Shown: positions 1 through 7,024, counted from the stretch's first letter. The stretch is 8,300 nt of DNA from Enterobacteriaceae bacterium (GCA_022712475.1 JALAGK010000549.1:1-8300); one strand, 5' to 3'. Notes: a model not told the origin generated them from the letters alone. Made by a program: numbers and translations.

Positions 1-1034
1 ACGTCGGTTGCGTTATCGTGCGCGACGGCAAGATTGTTGGCGAGGGGCTTCACTACCGCGCTGGTGAGCCGCACGCCGAAGTGCATGCACTGCGCATGGC
101 AGGTGATAAGGCCCGGGGCGCTACCGCTTACGTTACGCTTGAGCCGTGTAGTCATCATGGACGTACACCGCCATGCTGCGAGGCGCTGATTGACGCCGGT
201 GTTTCCCGGGTGGTGGCCGCTATGCAGGACCCCAACCCACAGGTCGCCGGGCGTGGCCTGAACCGTCTGCGCGAAGCCGGTATTGATGTCAGCTATGGAC
301 TGATGATGAATGAGGCCGAGGCGCTTAACAGAGGCTTTCTCAAGCGTATGCGCACCGGTTTTCCGTGGATTCAGCTTAAGATGGGGGCCTCGCTTGATGG
401 ACGTACTGCGATGGCCAGCGGTGAAAGCCAGTGGGTAACCTCGCCTGAGGCCCGGCGCGACGTACAACGTTTGCGTGCACAAAGTGCCGCTATTCTTTCC
501 AGCAGCGCCACAGTACTGGCAGATAATCCGTCGCTAACGGTGCGCTGGCCTGAGCTTGATGAGGACACCCGCGCGTTGTATCCACAGTCGTCGCTGCGAC
601 CGCCCGTTCGTGTGGTTATCGATAGCCAAAACCGCGTGACGCCTGCACATCGATTACTCTCTCAACCGGGTCAGACCTGGCTTGCCCGCACGCGCGAGGA
701 TAGTGAAAACTGGCCGCAGGACGTGGAGCAGTTGCTGCTGCCTGAGCATAACGGTTATCTGGATCTGGTGGCGTTGATGATGGTGCTCGGTAAGCGCCAG
801 ATTAACTCAGTCTGGGTTGAGGCAGGCGCGAGTCTTGCAGGCGCGCTGCTGCAGGCGGGGTTGGTGGATGAACTGATTGTATACATTGCGCCGAAACTTT
901 TAGGCAGCGATGCTCGCGGACTTTGCCAGCTGCCGGGGCTGGAGCGTTTGGCCGAGGCACCTGAATTCACCTTCAGTGATGTGCGTCGCGTGGGCCCGGA
1001 TTTGCGTGTCACACTCACGCCCGCGCACGACTGA
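1..1034 (+). CDS. ribD: RibD, bifunctional riboflavin deaminase/reductase (5' end cut by window edge)
   Basis: Cytosolic enzyme catalysing two consecutive riboflavin steps: deamination of the pyrimidine made from GTP by GTP cyclohydrolase II, then NADPH-dependent reduction of the ribosyl side chain. The reading frame is open from base 3 and begins V-G-C-V-I-V, which aligns to about residue 27 of the 367-residue E. coli protein, so roughly 26 N-terminal residues lie outside. The GTG at 18 is an internal valine codon, not the start. In E. coli numbering the zinc site of the deaminase domain is visible: H50 and E52 in HAE, and C75 and C84 in PCSHHGRTPPCC. The C-terminal half is the reductase domain, with GASLDGRTAMASGESQW at the junction. 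The C-terminal tail (LRVTLTPAHD) differs from E. coli. It heads a same-strand run with ribE and nusB. Identity is near certain. Confidence 0.97.
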   Translation, partial: VGCVIVRDGKIVGEGLHYRAGEPHAEVHALRMAGDKARGATAYVTLEPCSHHGRTPPCCEALIDAGVSRVVAAMQDPNPQVAGRGLNRLREAGIDVSYGLMMNEAEALNRGFLKRMRTGFPWIQLKMGASLDGRTAMASGESQWVTSPEARRDVQRLRAQSAAILSSSATVLADNPSLTVRWPELDEDTRALYPQSSLRPPVRVVIDSQNRVTPAHRLLSQPGQTWLARTREDSENWPQDVEQLLLPEHNGYLDLVALMMVLGKRQINSVWVEAGASLAGALLQAGLVDELIVYIAPKLLGSDARGLCQLPGLERLAEAPEFTFSDVRRVGPDLRVTLTPAHD

Positions 1035-1095
1035 AGATAAACGAACACCTTGCGCGCTGCAAAGGTGAAAACCGTAAGCAGCGCGTAAAAGATTA

Positions 1096-1104
1096 TGATA
1101 GAAT
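1096..1104 (+). promoter_or_regulatory. Candidate extended -10 promoter for ribE-nusB
   Basis: TGATAGAAT in the ribD-ribE gap reads as an extended -10 element (TG, one base, then TAGAAT). An overlapping TATGAT at 1094-1099 is an alternative. No good -35 hexamer lies at the usual distance. Initiation would fall near 1111, inside the hairpin at 1107-1122. It could provide ribE and nusB transcription independent of ribD. This rests on motif inspection only. Confidence 0.35.
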
Positions 1105-1106
1105 CC

Positions 1107-1122
1107 GCCCCCCTGCGGGGGC
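1107..1122 (+). promoter_or_regulatory. GC-rich hairpin in the ribE leader
   Basis: GCCCCC (1107-1112) and GGGGGC (1117-1122) form a perfect 6-bp stem with the 4-base loop CTGC, ending 24 bases before the ribE start codon. No T tract follows, so it is not a standard intrinsic terminator. It may be an mRNA 5' stabilising structure, a pause site or a processing site. It is too small to be an FMN riboswitch. Confidence 0.4.
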
Positions 1123-1146
1123 TAACTGAACCCGTTAAGGATAAGT

Positions 1147-1617
1147 ATGAACATTATTGAAGCTAACGTAGCTGCTCCTGACGCCCGCGTCGCCATCACC
1201 ATCGCGCGTTTTAACAACTTCATCAATGACAGCCTGCTTGAAGGCGCTGTTGATGCGCTTAAGCGCATTGGTCAGGTGAAAGACGCTAATATTACTGTGG
1301 TATGGGTGCCGGGTGCCTATGAGCTGCCGCTGGCCGCAGGTGCGCTGGCAAAGACCGGTAAATACGATGCGGTCATCGCGCTTGGTACGGTTATTCGCGG
1401 GGGCACAGCCCACTTTGAATACGTTGCAGGTGGTGCCAGCAACGGTCTCGCCCACGTGGCGCAGGACAGCGAAATCCCGGTTGCGTTTGGCGTACTTACT
1501 ACCGAAAGCATCGAACAGGCTATCGAACGTGCTGGCACTAAAGCCGGCAACAAAGGTGCGGAAGCCGCTCTTACCGCACTGGAAATGATTAATGTACTGA
1601 AAGCCATCAAGGCTTGA
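1147..1617 (+). CDS. ribE: 6,7-dimethyl-8-ribityllumazine synthase
   Basis: Penultimate step of riboflavin synthesis: condenses 5-amino-6-ribitylaminouracil with 3,4-dihydroxy-2-butanone 4-phosphate to give the lumazine. The name ribE follows E. coli usage; the same gene is called ribH in many genomes. The product is 156 residues, the E. coli length. Family active-site positions are present: F22 in ARFNNF, the loop around G56-A57-Y58-E59, the G85-G86-T87-A88-H89 segment with catalytic H89, R128 and K136. Members of this family assemble as pentamers or 60-subunit capsids. The start is supported by AAGGA (1137-1141), 5 bases before the ATG. It lies 112 bases after ribD and 22 bases before nusB. 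Confidence 0.98.
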   Translation: MNIIEANVAAPDARVAITIARFNNFINDSLLEGAVDALKRIGQVKDANITVVWVPGAYELPLAAGALAKTGKYDAVIALGTVIRGGTAHFEYVAGGASNGLAHVAQDSEIPVAFGVLTTESIEQAIERAGTKAGNKGAEAALTALEMINVLKAIKA

Positions 1618-1639
1618 AGAATTTAGTAAGGGGAATTGT

Positions 1640-2059
1640 GTGAAACCTGCTGCTCGTCGCCGCGCCCGTGAGTGTGCCGTTCAGGCGCTTTACTCCTGGC
1701 AGATATCCAAAAACGATATTGCCGATGTTGAATACCAGTTCCTGGCAGAACAGGACGTTAAGGATGTTGACGTAGCGTACTTTCGTGAACTGCTCTCTGG
1801 AGTAGCGACCAACAGCAAGTATCTCGACGACCTGATGACGCCGTACCTGTCACGCCAGCTTGATGAGCTGGGTCAGGTTGAAAAGGCGGTGCTGCGTGTG
1901 TCGCTGTATGAGCTGGCCAAACGCGATGATGTGCCTTACAAAGTGGCTATCAACGAAGGTATTGAGCTTGCGAAAACCTTCGGCGCAGAAGACAGCCATA
2001 AGTTTGTTAACGGCGTACTTGATAAGGCCGCGCCGCACATTCGTCCCCGCAAGAAATAA
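1640..2059 (+). CDS. nusB: Transcription antitermination factor NusB
   Basis: Small all-helical RNA-binding protein. With ribosomal protein S10 (NusE) it binds boxA RNA in rRNA leaders and phage lambda N antitermination complexes, keeping RNA polymerase resistant to termination. The 139-residue product matches E. coli NusB in length and nearly throughout, including the arginine-rich N terminus ([18 protein letters not shown]), the EKAVLR segment and the C-terminal [11 protein letters not shown]. The start is GTG; AAGGGG (1628-1633) sits 6 bases upstream, and no other in-frame start precedes it with such a site. It follows ribE closely and is probably co-transcribed with it. A terminator-like hairpin follows directly. 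Confidence 0.98.
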   Translation: MKPAARRRARECAVQALYSWQISKNDIADVEYQFLAEQDVKDVDVAYFRELLSGVATNSKYLDDLMTPYLSRQLDELGQVEKAVLRVSLYELAKRDDVPYKVAINEGIELAKTFGAEDSHKFVNGVLDKAAPHIRPRKK

Positions 2060-2065
2060 TCTCCG

Positions 2066-2094
2066 AGGCCGGTTTCTCCGGCCTTCTTCTTTTC
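2066..2094 (+). terminator. Intrinsic-terminator-like hairpin between nusB and thiL
   Basis: AGGCCGG (2066-2072) pairs perfectly with CCGGCCT (2078-2084) around the 5-base loop TTTCT, followed by a pyrimidine/T-rich run (TCTTCTTTTC). The T tract is broken by C residues, so termination is probably partial, and thiL and pgpA would receive read-through. No obvious separate promoter is visible in the remaining bases before thiL. Confidence 0.6.
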
Positions 2095-2116
2095 TATTCA
2101 AGCCAGAGGCGTTGCT

Positions 2117-3094
2117 ATGCCAAACGGTGAATTTTCGCTGATAGCCCGCTATTTTGACCGCACACGTAGTGCGCGCCGCGACGTGGAAACCGGAATTGGT
2201 GATGACTGCGCGCTGTTAACGGTGCCAGACAAGCAGCTACTTGCGATAAGTACGGATACGCTGGTGTCAGGCATTCATTTCCTGGCAGAAATTGACCCGG
2301 CCGATTTAGCCTGTAAGGCGCTGGCGGTAAACCTGAGTGATCTTGCGGCAATGGGAGCCGATCCGGCCTGGTTGACGCTGGCGCTTACATTGCCGCAGGT
2401 GGATGAAGACTGGCTACAGGTGTTTAGCGACAGCCTGTTTGAGCGCCTTAATTACTATGATATGCAGCTTATTGGCGGCGATACCACACGCGGACCGCTG
2501 TCGATGACATTGGGTATTCACGGCTTTGTGCCAGCCGGGCGCGCGCTTAAACGCAGTGGGGCAGAGCCGGGCGACTGGATTTATGTGACTGGTACACCGG
2601 GCGATAGCGCGGCAGGGTTGGCCATTTTGCAAAAGACATTGCAGGTGGCTAACCGTGAGCATGCTGACTATCTGGTTAGCCGCCACTTGCGCCCGACGCC
2701 GCGTATTTTGCAAGGACAGGCGCTGCGTGGTCTTGCAAGCAGCGCTATCGATCTCTCTGATGGGCTCGCTTCTGACCTTGTGCATATTCTCAAAGCCAGT
2801 GGCTGTGGAGCGCGTATTAATCTTGATGCGCTCCCACTGTCTGAGGCGCTCACGGCAAGCGTATCGCCTGAGCAGGCCTTGCGCTGGGCGCTGTCTGGTG
2901 GTGAAGACTACGAACTGTGCTTTACCGTGCCGGAACTTAATCGTGGCGCGCTGGACGTGGCGCTGGGCCACCTGGGGGCGCGCTGGACCTGCATCGGGCA
3001 GGTCGCGGCTGCGGCCGACGGCATAAACTACATGATGGGTGATAAACCGGTGACGATGGAACTGAAAGGCTATGACCACTTTACGCAACAGTAA
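2117..3094 (+). CDS. thiL: Thiamine-monophosphate kinase
   Basis: Phosphorylates thiamine monophosphate with ATP to give thiamine diphosphate, the active cofactor and last step of the pathway. It belongs to the PurM/AIR synthase-like fold family. The 325-residue length equals E. coli ThiL. Conserved metal and nucleotide positions are present: G28-D29-D30, D47 in STDTL, N72-L-S-D75 with A-A-M-G80-A-D82, G120-G-D122-T-T, and an acidic DLSDGL motif near residue 214. The C-terminal [11 protein letters not shown] segment is also typical. AGAGG (2105-2109) is 7 bases before the ATG. Its 3' end overlaps pgpA by 23 bases in a different frame. The DXP made by dxs on the opposite strand feeds the thiazole half of the same cofactor. 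Confidence 0.97.
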   Translation: MPNGEFSLIARYFDRTRSARRDVETGIGDDCALLTVPDKQLLAISTDTLVSGIHFLAEIDPADLACKALAVNLSDLAAMGADPAWLTLALTLPQVDEDWLQVFSDSLFERLNYYDMQLIGGDTTRGPLSMTLGIHGFVPAGRALKRSGAEPGDWIYVTGTPGDSAAGLAILQKTLQVANREHADYLVSRHLRPTPRILQGQALRGLASSAIDLSDGLASDLVHILKASGCGARINLDALPLSEALTASVSPEQALRWALSGGEDYELCFTVPELNRGALDVALGHLGARWTCIGQVAAAADGINYMMGDKPVTMELKGYDHFTQQ

Positions 3095-3587
3095 GGCCGA
3101 GGCAAAACGCCGTCTTAGCATGCGCAATCCCTGGCATCTGCTGGCTACAGGGTTCGGTAGTGGGTTGAGTCCGGTGGTGCCGGGCACCATGGGTTCGCTT
3201 GCGGCCATTCCGTTCTGGTGGCTGCTGACGTTTTTGCCGTGGCAGCTCTATTCACTGGTGGTGATGTTCAGTATCTGCATTGGCGTGTATATCTGTCATC
3301 GCACGGCAAAGGATATGAAGGTGCACGACCATGGCAGCATTGTCTGGGACGAGTTTGTCGGCATGTGGATAACGCTCATGGCAATCCCGGTTAACGACTG
3401 GCGCTGGGTGGCCGTGGGGTTTGTGATTTTCCGTATTCTTGATATGTGGAAGCCGTGGCCGATACGCTGGTTTGACAGGAATGTTCACGGCGGTATGGGG
3501 ATAATGGTGGATGACATTATCGCCGGGGTACTGTCCGCAGCGATTATCTGGCTGATTAGCGTCCAGTGGCCGATTGGGTTGATTTAA
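3072..3587 (+). CDS. pgpA: Phosphatidylglycerophosphatase A
   Basis: Inner-membrane phosphatase that dephosphorylates phosphatidylglycerol phosphate to phosphatidylglycerol. E. coli has non-homologous isoenzymes PgpB and PgpC. The product is 171 residues against about 172 in E. coli. Visible family landmarks are G29[12 protein letters not shown]41, H85-D-H87, W92-D93-E94 in the acidic segment, R121-I-L-D124-M-W-K-P, and V138-H-G-G-M-G with D147-D148. Hydrophobic stretches at about 43-75, 96-122 and 149-165 fit membrane segments. The chosen ATG lies inside the end of thiL and matches the E. coli start (MT...). Its ribosome site is poor (AAAGG only 2 bases away), so translational coupling to thiL is likely; Met17 at 3120 is a less likely alternative. 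A strong terminator follows. Confidence 0.97.
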   Translation: MTTLRNSKAEAKRRLSMRNPWHLLATGFGSGLSPVVPGTMGSLAAIPFWWLLTFLPWQLYSLVVMFSICIGVYICHRTAKDMKVHDHGSIVWDEFVGMWITLMAIPVNDWRWVAVGFVIFRILDMWKPWPIRWFDRNVHGGMGIMVDDIIAGVLSAAIIWLISVQWPIGLI

Positions 3588-3606
3588 GTTTATTTGGTTT
3601 TTTGAG

Positions 3607-3644
3607 AAAGGGCGCAACCGGAGGGTAGCGCCCTTTTTTGTTTT
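3607..3644 (+). terminator. Rho-independent terminator after pgpA
   Basis: AAAGGGCGC (3607-3615) pairs perfectly with GCGCCCTTT (3628-3636) around a 12-base loop. The T run 3634-3639 continues as G then TTTT. It lies 20 bases after the pgpA stop and should end the ribD-to-pgpA transcript. The opposite strand carries only a weak TTTCTC tract after the stem, so it may also slow transcripts arriving from yajO. Confidence 0.85.
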
Positions 3645-3698
3645 ATGCGGCATGTTTACGGTGGAGTCGCTTGTCTGCAGTGTGATGGGGATTGTTTA

Positions 3699-3728
3699 AG
3701 GTTAAGTGGATATTCCTTTCACTTGAGG
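3699..3728 (+). repeat. 30-base imperfect direct repeat, copy 1
   Basis: This copy aligns over its full length with 3752-3781, with a handful of substitutions and two compensating single-base shifts. The shared core is GTGGA(A)TATTCC(T/G)TTCACTTGA. Copy 1 also contains the inverted pair AAGTG (3704-3708) and CACTT (3720-3724). TTGGGC directly after it (3729-3734) is complementary to GCCCAA at the end of copy 2 (3781-3786). Confidence 0.75.
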
Positions 3729-3751
3729 TTGGGCACCTTCCGGGAACATTT

Positions 3752-3781
3752 AGGTTTGTGGAATATTCCGTTCACTTGAAG
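3752..3781 (+). repeat. 30-base imperfect direct repeat, copy 2, with palindrome
   Basis: Second copy, offset 53 bases from the first. It contains the perfect 10-base palindrome GGAATATTCC (3760-3769), which copy 1 lacks by one A. The segment CCGTTCAC (3768-3775) is exactly complementary to GTGAACGG (3810-3817). Possible roles are a protein-binding operator pair, an end of a mobile element, or one arm of an RNA structure. None can be chosen from sequence alone. Confidence 0.75.
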
Positions 3782-3790
3782 CCCAATGAT

Positions 3791-3858
3791 TCGCGGGATT
3801 TCATCTGTGGTGAACGGTTTAAGGGGGATTTTCGCATCCCCCTTAACAATCCCCGCGA
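3791..3858. other. Nested hairpin structure
   Basis: The inner stem is TTAAGGGGGAT (3819-3829) with ATCCCCCTTAA (3836-3846), 11 perfect pairs around the loop TTTCGC. The outer stem is TCGCGGGATT (3791-3800) with AATCCCCGCGA (3848-3858), ten pairs with one bulged C at 3851. The 5' side has an 18-base unpaired segment between the stems and the 3' side only one base. No T tract follows on either strand, so it is not an intrinsic terminator. The strength and nesting suggest selection at RNA or single-stranded DNA level. Confidence 0.65.
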
Positions 3859-3954
3859 TCCCGCCCGGAAATCGCCGCTTCGCGGTTTGCTCAGCTTATC
3901 CCGTCTGGCTTATCGGGTACGGGCGCGAGGCAACGTCCATGTAAATCACGCCCT

Positions 3955-3976
3955 CGGGCCGCATCCTTGCGGCCCG
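3955..3976. other. Perfect 8-bp GC hairpin
   Basis: CGGGCCGC (3955-3962) pairs with GCGGCCCG (3969-3976) around the 6-base loop ATCCTT. Neither strand has a T tract after it, so it is not a standard terminator, although it could act as a 3' barrier to exonucleases for a yajO transcript reading leftward. It is part of the same structured island. Confidence 0.6.
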
Positions 3977-4126
3977 CCCCGGCCAGCCGTGAACGCTTCG
4001 CCGATTTCAGCGGGGGTCAGCAACCCCACACTGTGAGCCTGTGCGCTCTTATCGCGATGTATGGCTCTGCCAGTTATGAGTATGAGTTTTGCCTGAACGT
4101 CTGACATCAGCCTGTGGAGCGGTTTG

Positions 4127-5101
4127 TTATGAAAACCCCACTACGTGATGCGGGCGATAGGGGGTTTCCAGTTCGGCGATCTCTTCGGGGGCCAGTTGCA
4201 AATCCACTGCCGCCAGCAGCTCATCGAGCTGTTCCTCACGTGAGGTGCCGATAATGGGGGCGGCAATGGCTGGTTTGCTTAACAGCCACGCCAGCGCTAC
4301 CTGTGCGCGCGTTGCACCTTTATCTTTGGCGACGTAGGCCAGCCGCTCGGCAATCTGCGCGTCGTTTTCTTCGCTCTCAACGTACAGAGTCTTGCCGAAT
4401 TCGTCTGAGACCGAACGCGCTGAGGTTTCTCCCCACGGACGCGTCAGGCGGCCTCGCGCCAGCGGGCTCCACGGAATTACTGCGACGTTTTCTTCATAGC
4501 ACAGCGGCAACATCTCGCGTTCCTCCTCGCGCTGAATCAGGTTGTATTGATCCTGCATGGTGACAAATCGTGTCCATCCATGCCTGTCCTGGGTATACAG
4601 CGCGCGAGCAAACTGGCGGGCGTACATGGAGGAAGCCCCGATATAGCGCGCCTTACCGGCTTTTACCACATCGTGCAGGGCTTCAAGGGTTTCTTCAATC
4701 GGCGTGTTGTAATCCCAGCGGTGAATTTGCAGCAGATCGACGTAGTCCATCCCTAAGCGTTTCAGGCTGTCATCAATCGAGCGCAGGATTTGTGCACGCG
4801 ACAGGCCCTGTGGCAAATCGCCGGTCTGGTGATAGACCTTGGTAGCGACGACCACTTCGTCACGGCGGGCAAAATCACGCAGCGCGCGGCCTACAATCTC
4901 TTCACTGCTGCCGTCGGAATAGCTGTTGGCGGTGTCGAAAAAGTTAATGCCGCCTTCCAACGAGCGTTTAATGAGGGGACGGCTGCTTTCTTCAGGTAAG
5001 GTCCAGGCGTGATTGCCACGGTTGGGTTCGCCAAACGTCATGCAGCCGAGGCACAGGCGCGACACGCGCAGGTCGGTAGTTCCTAAGGGGAGATAGTGCA
5101 T
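4127..5101 (-). CDS. yajO: Aldo/keto reductase YajO, linked to DXP formation
   Basis: 324-residue (beta/alpha)8 aldo/keto reductase, the same length as E. coli YajO and very similar throughout. The catalytic tetrad is visible as D56 (INFFDTANSY), Y61, K88 (VVATKV) and H127 (LLQIHRWD). The C-terminal NADP-binding part includes the PIIGTSREEQL segment. In E. coli this protein is annotated as producing 1-deoxy-D-xylulose 5-phosphate from ribulose 5-phosphate, and variants can bypass loss of Dxs; that role is carried over here by homology. AGGAG (5108-5112 on the complement) lies 6 bases before the ATG. It follows dxs by 60 bases on the same strand, consistent with the last gene of the xseB-ispA-dxs-yajO run. 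No intrinsic terminator is visible just after its stop. Confidence 0.95.
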   Translation of the reverse strand: MHYLPLGTTDLRVSRLCLGCMTFGEPNRGNHAWTLPEESSRPLIKRSLEGGINFFDTANSYSDGSSEEIVGRALRDFARRDEVVVATKVYHQTGDLPQGLSRAQILRSIDDSLKRLGMDYVDLLQIHRWDYNTPIEETLEALHDVVKAGKARYIGASSMYARQFARALYTQDRHGWTRFVTMQDQYNLIQREEEREMLPLCYEENVAVIPWSPLARGRLTRPWGETSARSVSDEFGKTLYVESEENDAQIAERLAYVAKDKGATRAQVALAWLLSKPAIAAPIIGTSREEQLDELLAAVDLQLAPEEIAELETPYRPHHVVGFS

Positions 5102-5161
5102 TCTTCACTCCTGCCATGGATGGTTATTCACCACCTAAGCATAGCAGGAGCGAAAGCGGCG

Positions 5162-7024
5162 TCAGGCAAGCCAGGCGCGGATGCGCTTTTCCATGCCGTC
5201 GGCGGTAAGCCCAATATCCGCACGCGCTTCTTCCTGCGTGCCTTGCGGGATAAAGCGGTCCGGCAGGCCGAGATTGAGCACAGGCACCGCACGGCGGTGA
5301 GCCATCAGTAACTCATTCACGCCGCTACCGGCACCGCCCATGATGGCATTTTCTTCTACCGTCACCAGCGCCTCGTGGCTGGCGGCAAGTTCGAGTATCA
5401 GTGCGTCATCAAGAGGTTTCACAAAACGCATATCCACAAGCGTGGCGTTCATGCGCTCAGCCACTGTCTGCGCGTCGGACAAAAGCGTACCAAAGTTCAG
5501 AATTGCCAGCTTTTCACCGTCGCGTTTTTTCACGCCTTTGCCAATGGGCAGTAGTGTGAGCGGTGCCAGTTCGGCCCCTGTACCCGTACCGCGCGGGTAG
5601 CGCACGGCACTTGGCCCTTGCTCGTACTGGTAGCCGGTCCACAGCATCTGGCGGCACTCGTTTTCATCGCTCGGGGTCATAATGACCATATCCGGAATGC
5701 AGCGCAGGAAACTCAGATCGAACGCGCCCTGGTGCGTCTGGCCGTCGGCACCCACGATCCCGGCGCGATCGATGGCAAACAGCACAGGCAGCTTCTGGAT
5801 AGCCACGTCGTGGATGACCTGGTCATAGGCGCGTTGCAGGAAAGTAGAGTAAATGGCCACAACGGGTTTATAGCCGCCAATAGCAAGCCCGGCGGCAAAG
5901 GTCACTGCGTGCTGCTCGGCAATCGCCACGTCGAAGTAACGGTCCGGATGCTGGCGCGAGAACTCTACCATACCAGAACCTTCGCGCATGGCAGGCGTGA
6001 TCGCCATCAGCTTCTCATCTTTGTTCGCCACCTCGCACAGCCAGTCGCCAAAAATCTTTGAGTAGCTCGGCAGACCGCCGCTGGATTTAGGCAACATCCC
6101 ACTGCTGGGGTCAAACTTCGGCACGGCGTGGAAGGTTATCGGATCTTTTTCCGCAGGCTCATAGCCGCGGCCTTTTTTGGTCATGATGTGCAGGAACTGC
6201 GGGCCTTTCAGGTCACGCATATTTTTAAGCGTGGTAATAAGTCCCAGCACGTCGTGACCATCCACCGGGCCAATATAGTTAAAGCCCAGTTCCTCAAACA
6301 GGGTGCCAGGCACCACCATGCCTTTGATGTGTTCTTCGGTACGCTTAAGCAATTCACGAATCGGCGGTACGCCGGAAAACACTTTTTTACCACCTTCACG
6401 CAGGCTGGAGTACAGCTTGCCAGAGAGCAATTGTGCCAGATGGTTATTGAGTGCGCCGACGTTTTCGGAAATCGACATTTCGTTGTCGTTGAGGATAACC
6501 AGCATATCCGGGCGAATATCACCGGCATGGTTCATGGCCTCAAAGGCCATGCCAGCGGTGATGGCGCCGTCGCCAATCACGCATACGGTGCGTCGGTCTT
6601 TACCTTCTTTTTCTGCGGCCACTGCAACACCGATACCGGCGCTGATGGAGGTAGAAGAGTGACCCACGCTAAGCACGTCATATTCGCTTTCTTCGCGCCA
6701 CGGGAACGGATGCAGACCACCTTTCTGGCGAATAGTGCCGATTTTATCGCGACGCCCGGTGAGAATTTTATGCGGATAAGCCTGATGACCGACATCCCAG
6801 ATGAGCCTGTCGAACGGCGTGTTGTAGACATAGTGCAGTGCGACGGTCAGCTCAATGGTGCCAAGACCGGAAGCGAAATGCCCGCTGGAGCGGCTGACGC
6901 TGTCCAGCAGATAGCGGCGCAACTCATCGCAGAGCTTCGGCAGGCTCTCTTTTGGCAGCGAACGCAGCTCCTGGGTTGATTCAACCAGAGCAAGCGTTGG
7001 GTATTTGGCGGTATCAAAACTCAT
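5162..7024 (-). CDS. dxs: 1-deoxy-D-xylulose-5-phosphate synthase
   Basis: Thiamine-diphosphate-dependent, first enzyme of the MEP isoprenoid pathway: condenses pyruvate with glyceraldehyde 3-phosphate to DXP with loss of CO2. DXP also feeds thiamine and pyridoxal synthesis. With the start at 7024 the product is 620 residues, identical in length to E. coli Dxs, starting [11 protein letters not shown]. Visible features are H49 (SSGHFASG), H80 in VGHQAY, the thiamine-diphosphate motif G151-D-G with N179-D-N181, the catalytic glutamate of AIAEQHAV (near residue 370) and DRAG...DGQTHQG (about 419-432), with a C-terminal transketolase-like domain. The frame stays open upstream to 7258 inside ispA, but that extension matches nothing in the family and is rejected. 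The ribosome site is weak (GAG about 6 bases before the ATG), suggesting coupling to ispA, 19 bases upstream. Confidence 0.98.
   Translation of the reverse strand: MSFDTAKYPTLALVESTQELRSLPKESLPKLCDELRRYLLDSVSRSSGHFASGLGTIELTVALHYVYNTPFDRLIWDVGHQAYPHKILTGRRDKIGTIRQKGGLHPFPWREESEYDVLSVGHSSTSISAGIGVAVAAEKEGKDRRTVCVIGDGAITAGMAFEAMNHAGDIRPDMLVILNDNEMSISENVGALNNHLAQLLSGKLYSSLREGGKKVFSGVPPIRELLKRTEEHIKGMVVPGTLFEELGFNYIGPVDGHDVLGLITTLKNMRDLKGPQFLHIMTKKGRGYEPAEKDPITFHAVPKFDPSSGMLPKSSGGLPSYSKIFGDWLCEVANKDEKLMAITPAMREGSGMVEFSRQHPDRYFDVAIAEQHAVTFAAGLAIGGYKPVVAIYSTFLQRAYDQVIHDVAIQKLPVLFAIDRAGIVGADGQTHQGAFDLSFLRCIPDMVIMTPSDENECRQMLWTGYQYEQGPSAVRYPRGTGTGAELAPLTLLPIGKGVKKRDGEKLAILNFGTLLSDAQTVAERMNATLVDMRFVKPLDDALILELAASHEALVTVEENAIMGGAGSGVNELLMAHRRAVPVLNLGLPDRFIPQGTQEEARADIGLTADGMEKRIRAWLA

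Larger units (their letters stand above)
3645..4126. other. Gene-free structured island between pgpA and yajO
   Basis: These roughly 480 bases lie between convergent gene ends and contain no gene I can support. All three + strand frames have open stretches (3692-4036, 3786-3944 and 3847-4104). They overlap one another, lack credible ribosome sites, and their translations match no family I can assign. The region holds two related 30-base repeats, a perfect palindrome and several stable hairpins, listed separately. The corresponding gap is, as I recall, only some tens of bases in E. coli K-12, so this is probably an insertion or lineage-specific element. A non-coding dispersed repeat, an RNA gene or a decayed phage or satellite fragment are all possible. 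No transposase, integrase or clear target-site duplication is visible. Confidence 0.6.

Noticed and set aside
1035..1146. FMN riboswitch before ribE
   Set aside because: The gap is 112 bases and lacks the multi-helix conserved core of the RFN element; in enterobacteria that element precedes ribB.
2414..3208. 264-residue open frame opposite thiL and pgpA
   Set aside because: It lies antisense across two well-identified overlapping genes, with no family resemblance.
3837..3850. boxA-like sequence (ends CTTAACAAT) that might bind NusB
   Set aside because: 11 of 14 positions fit the rRNA boxA, but the bases form the 3' arm of a perfect hairpin, there is no rRNA or boxB context, and the nearness of nusB is incidental.
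3699..3858. Retron msr/msd or CRISPR-like structure
   Set aside because: Only two repeat copies exist with no third copy or uniform spacer, and no reverse transcriptase or cas gene is in the window.
3692..4036. 114-residue + strand open frame in the pgpA-yajO gap as a gene
   Set aside because: It starts at TTG with only GGGG one or two bases away, is rich in P, R and S as GC-rich non-coding DNA often is, runs through strong hairpins, and matches no family I recognise.
6128..6979. 283-residue open frame opposite dxs
   Set aside because: A shadow on the strand complementary to a strongly conserved gene; its content is antisense to the dxs codons.
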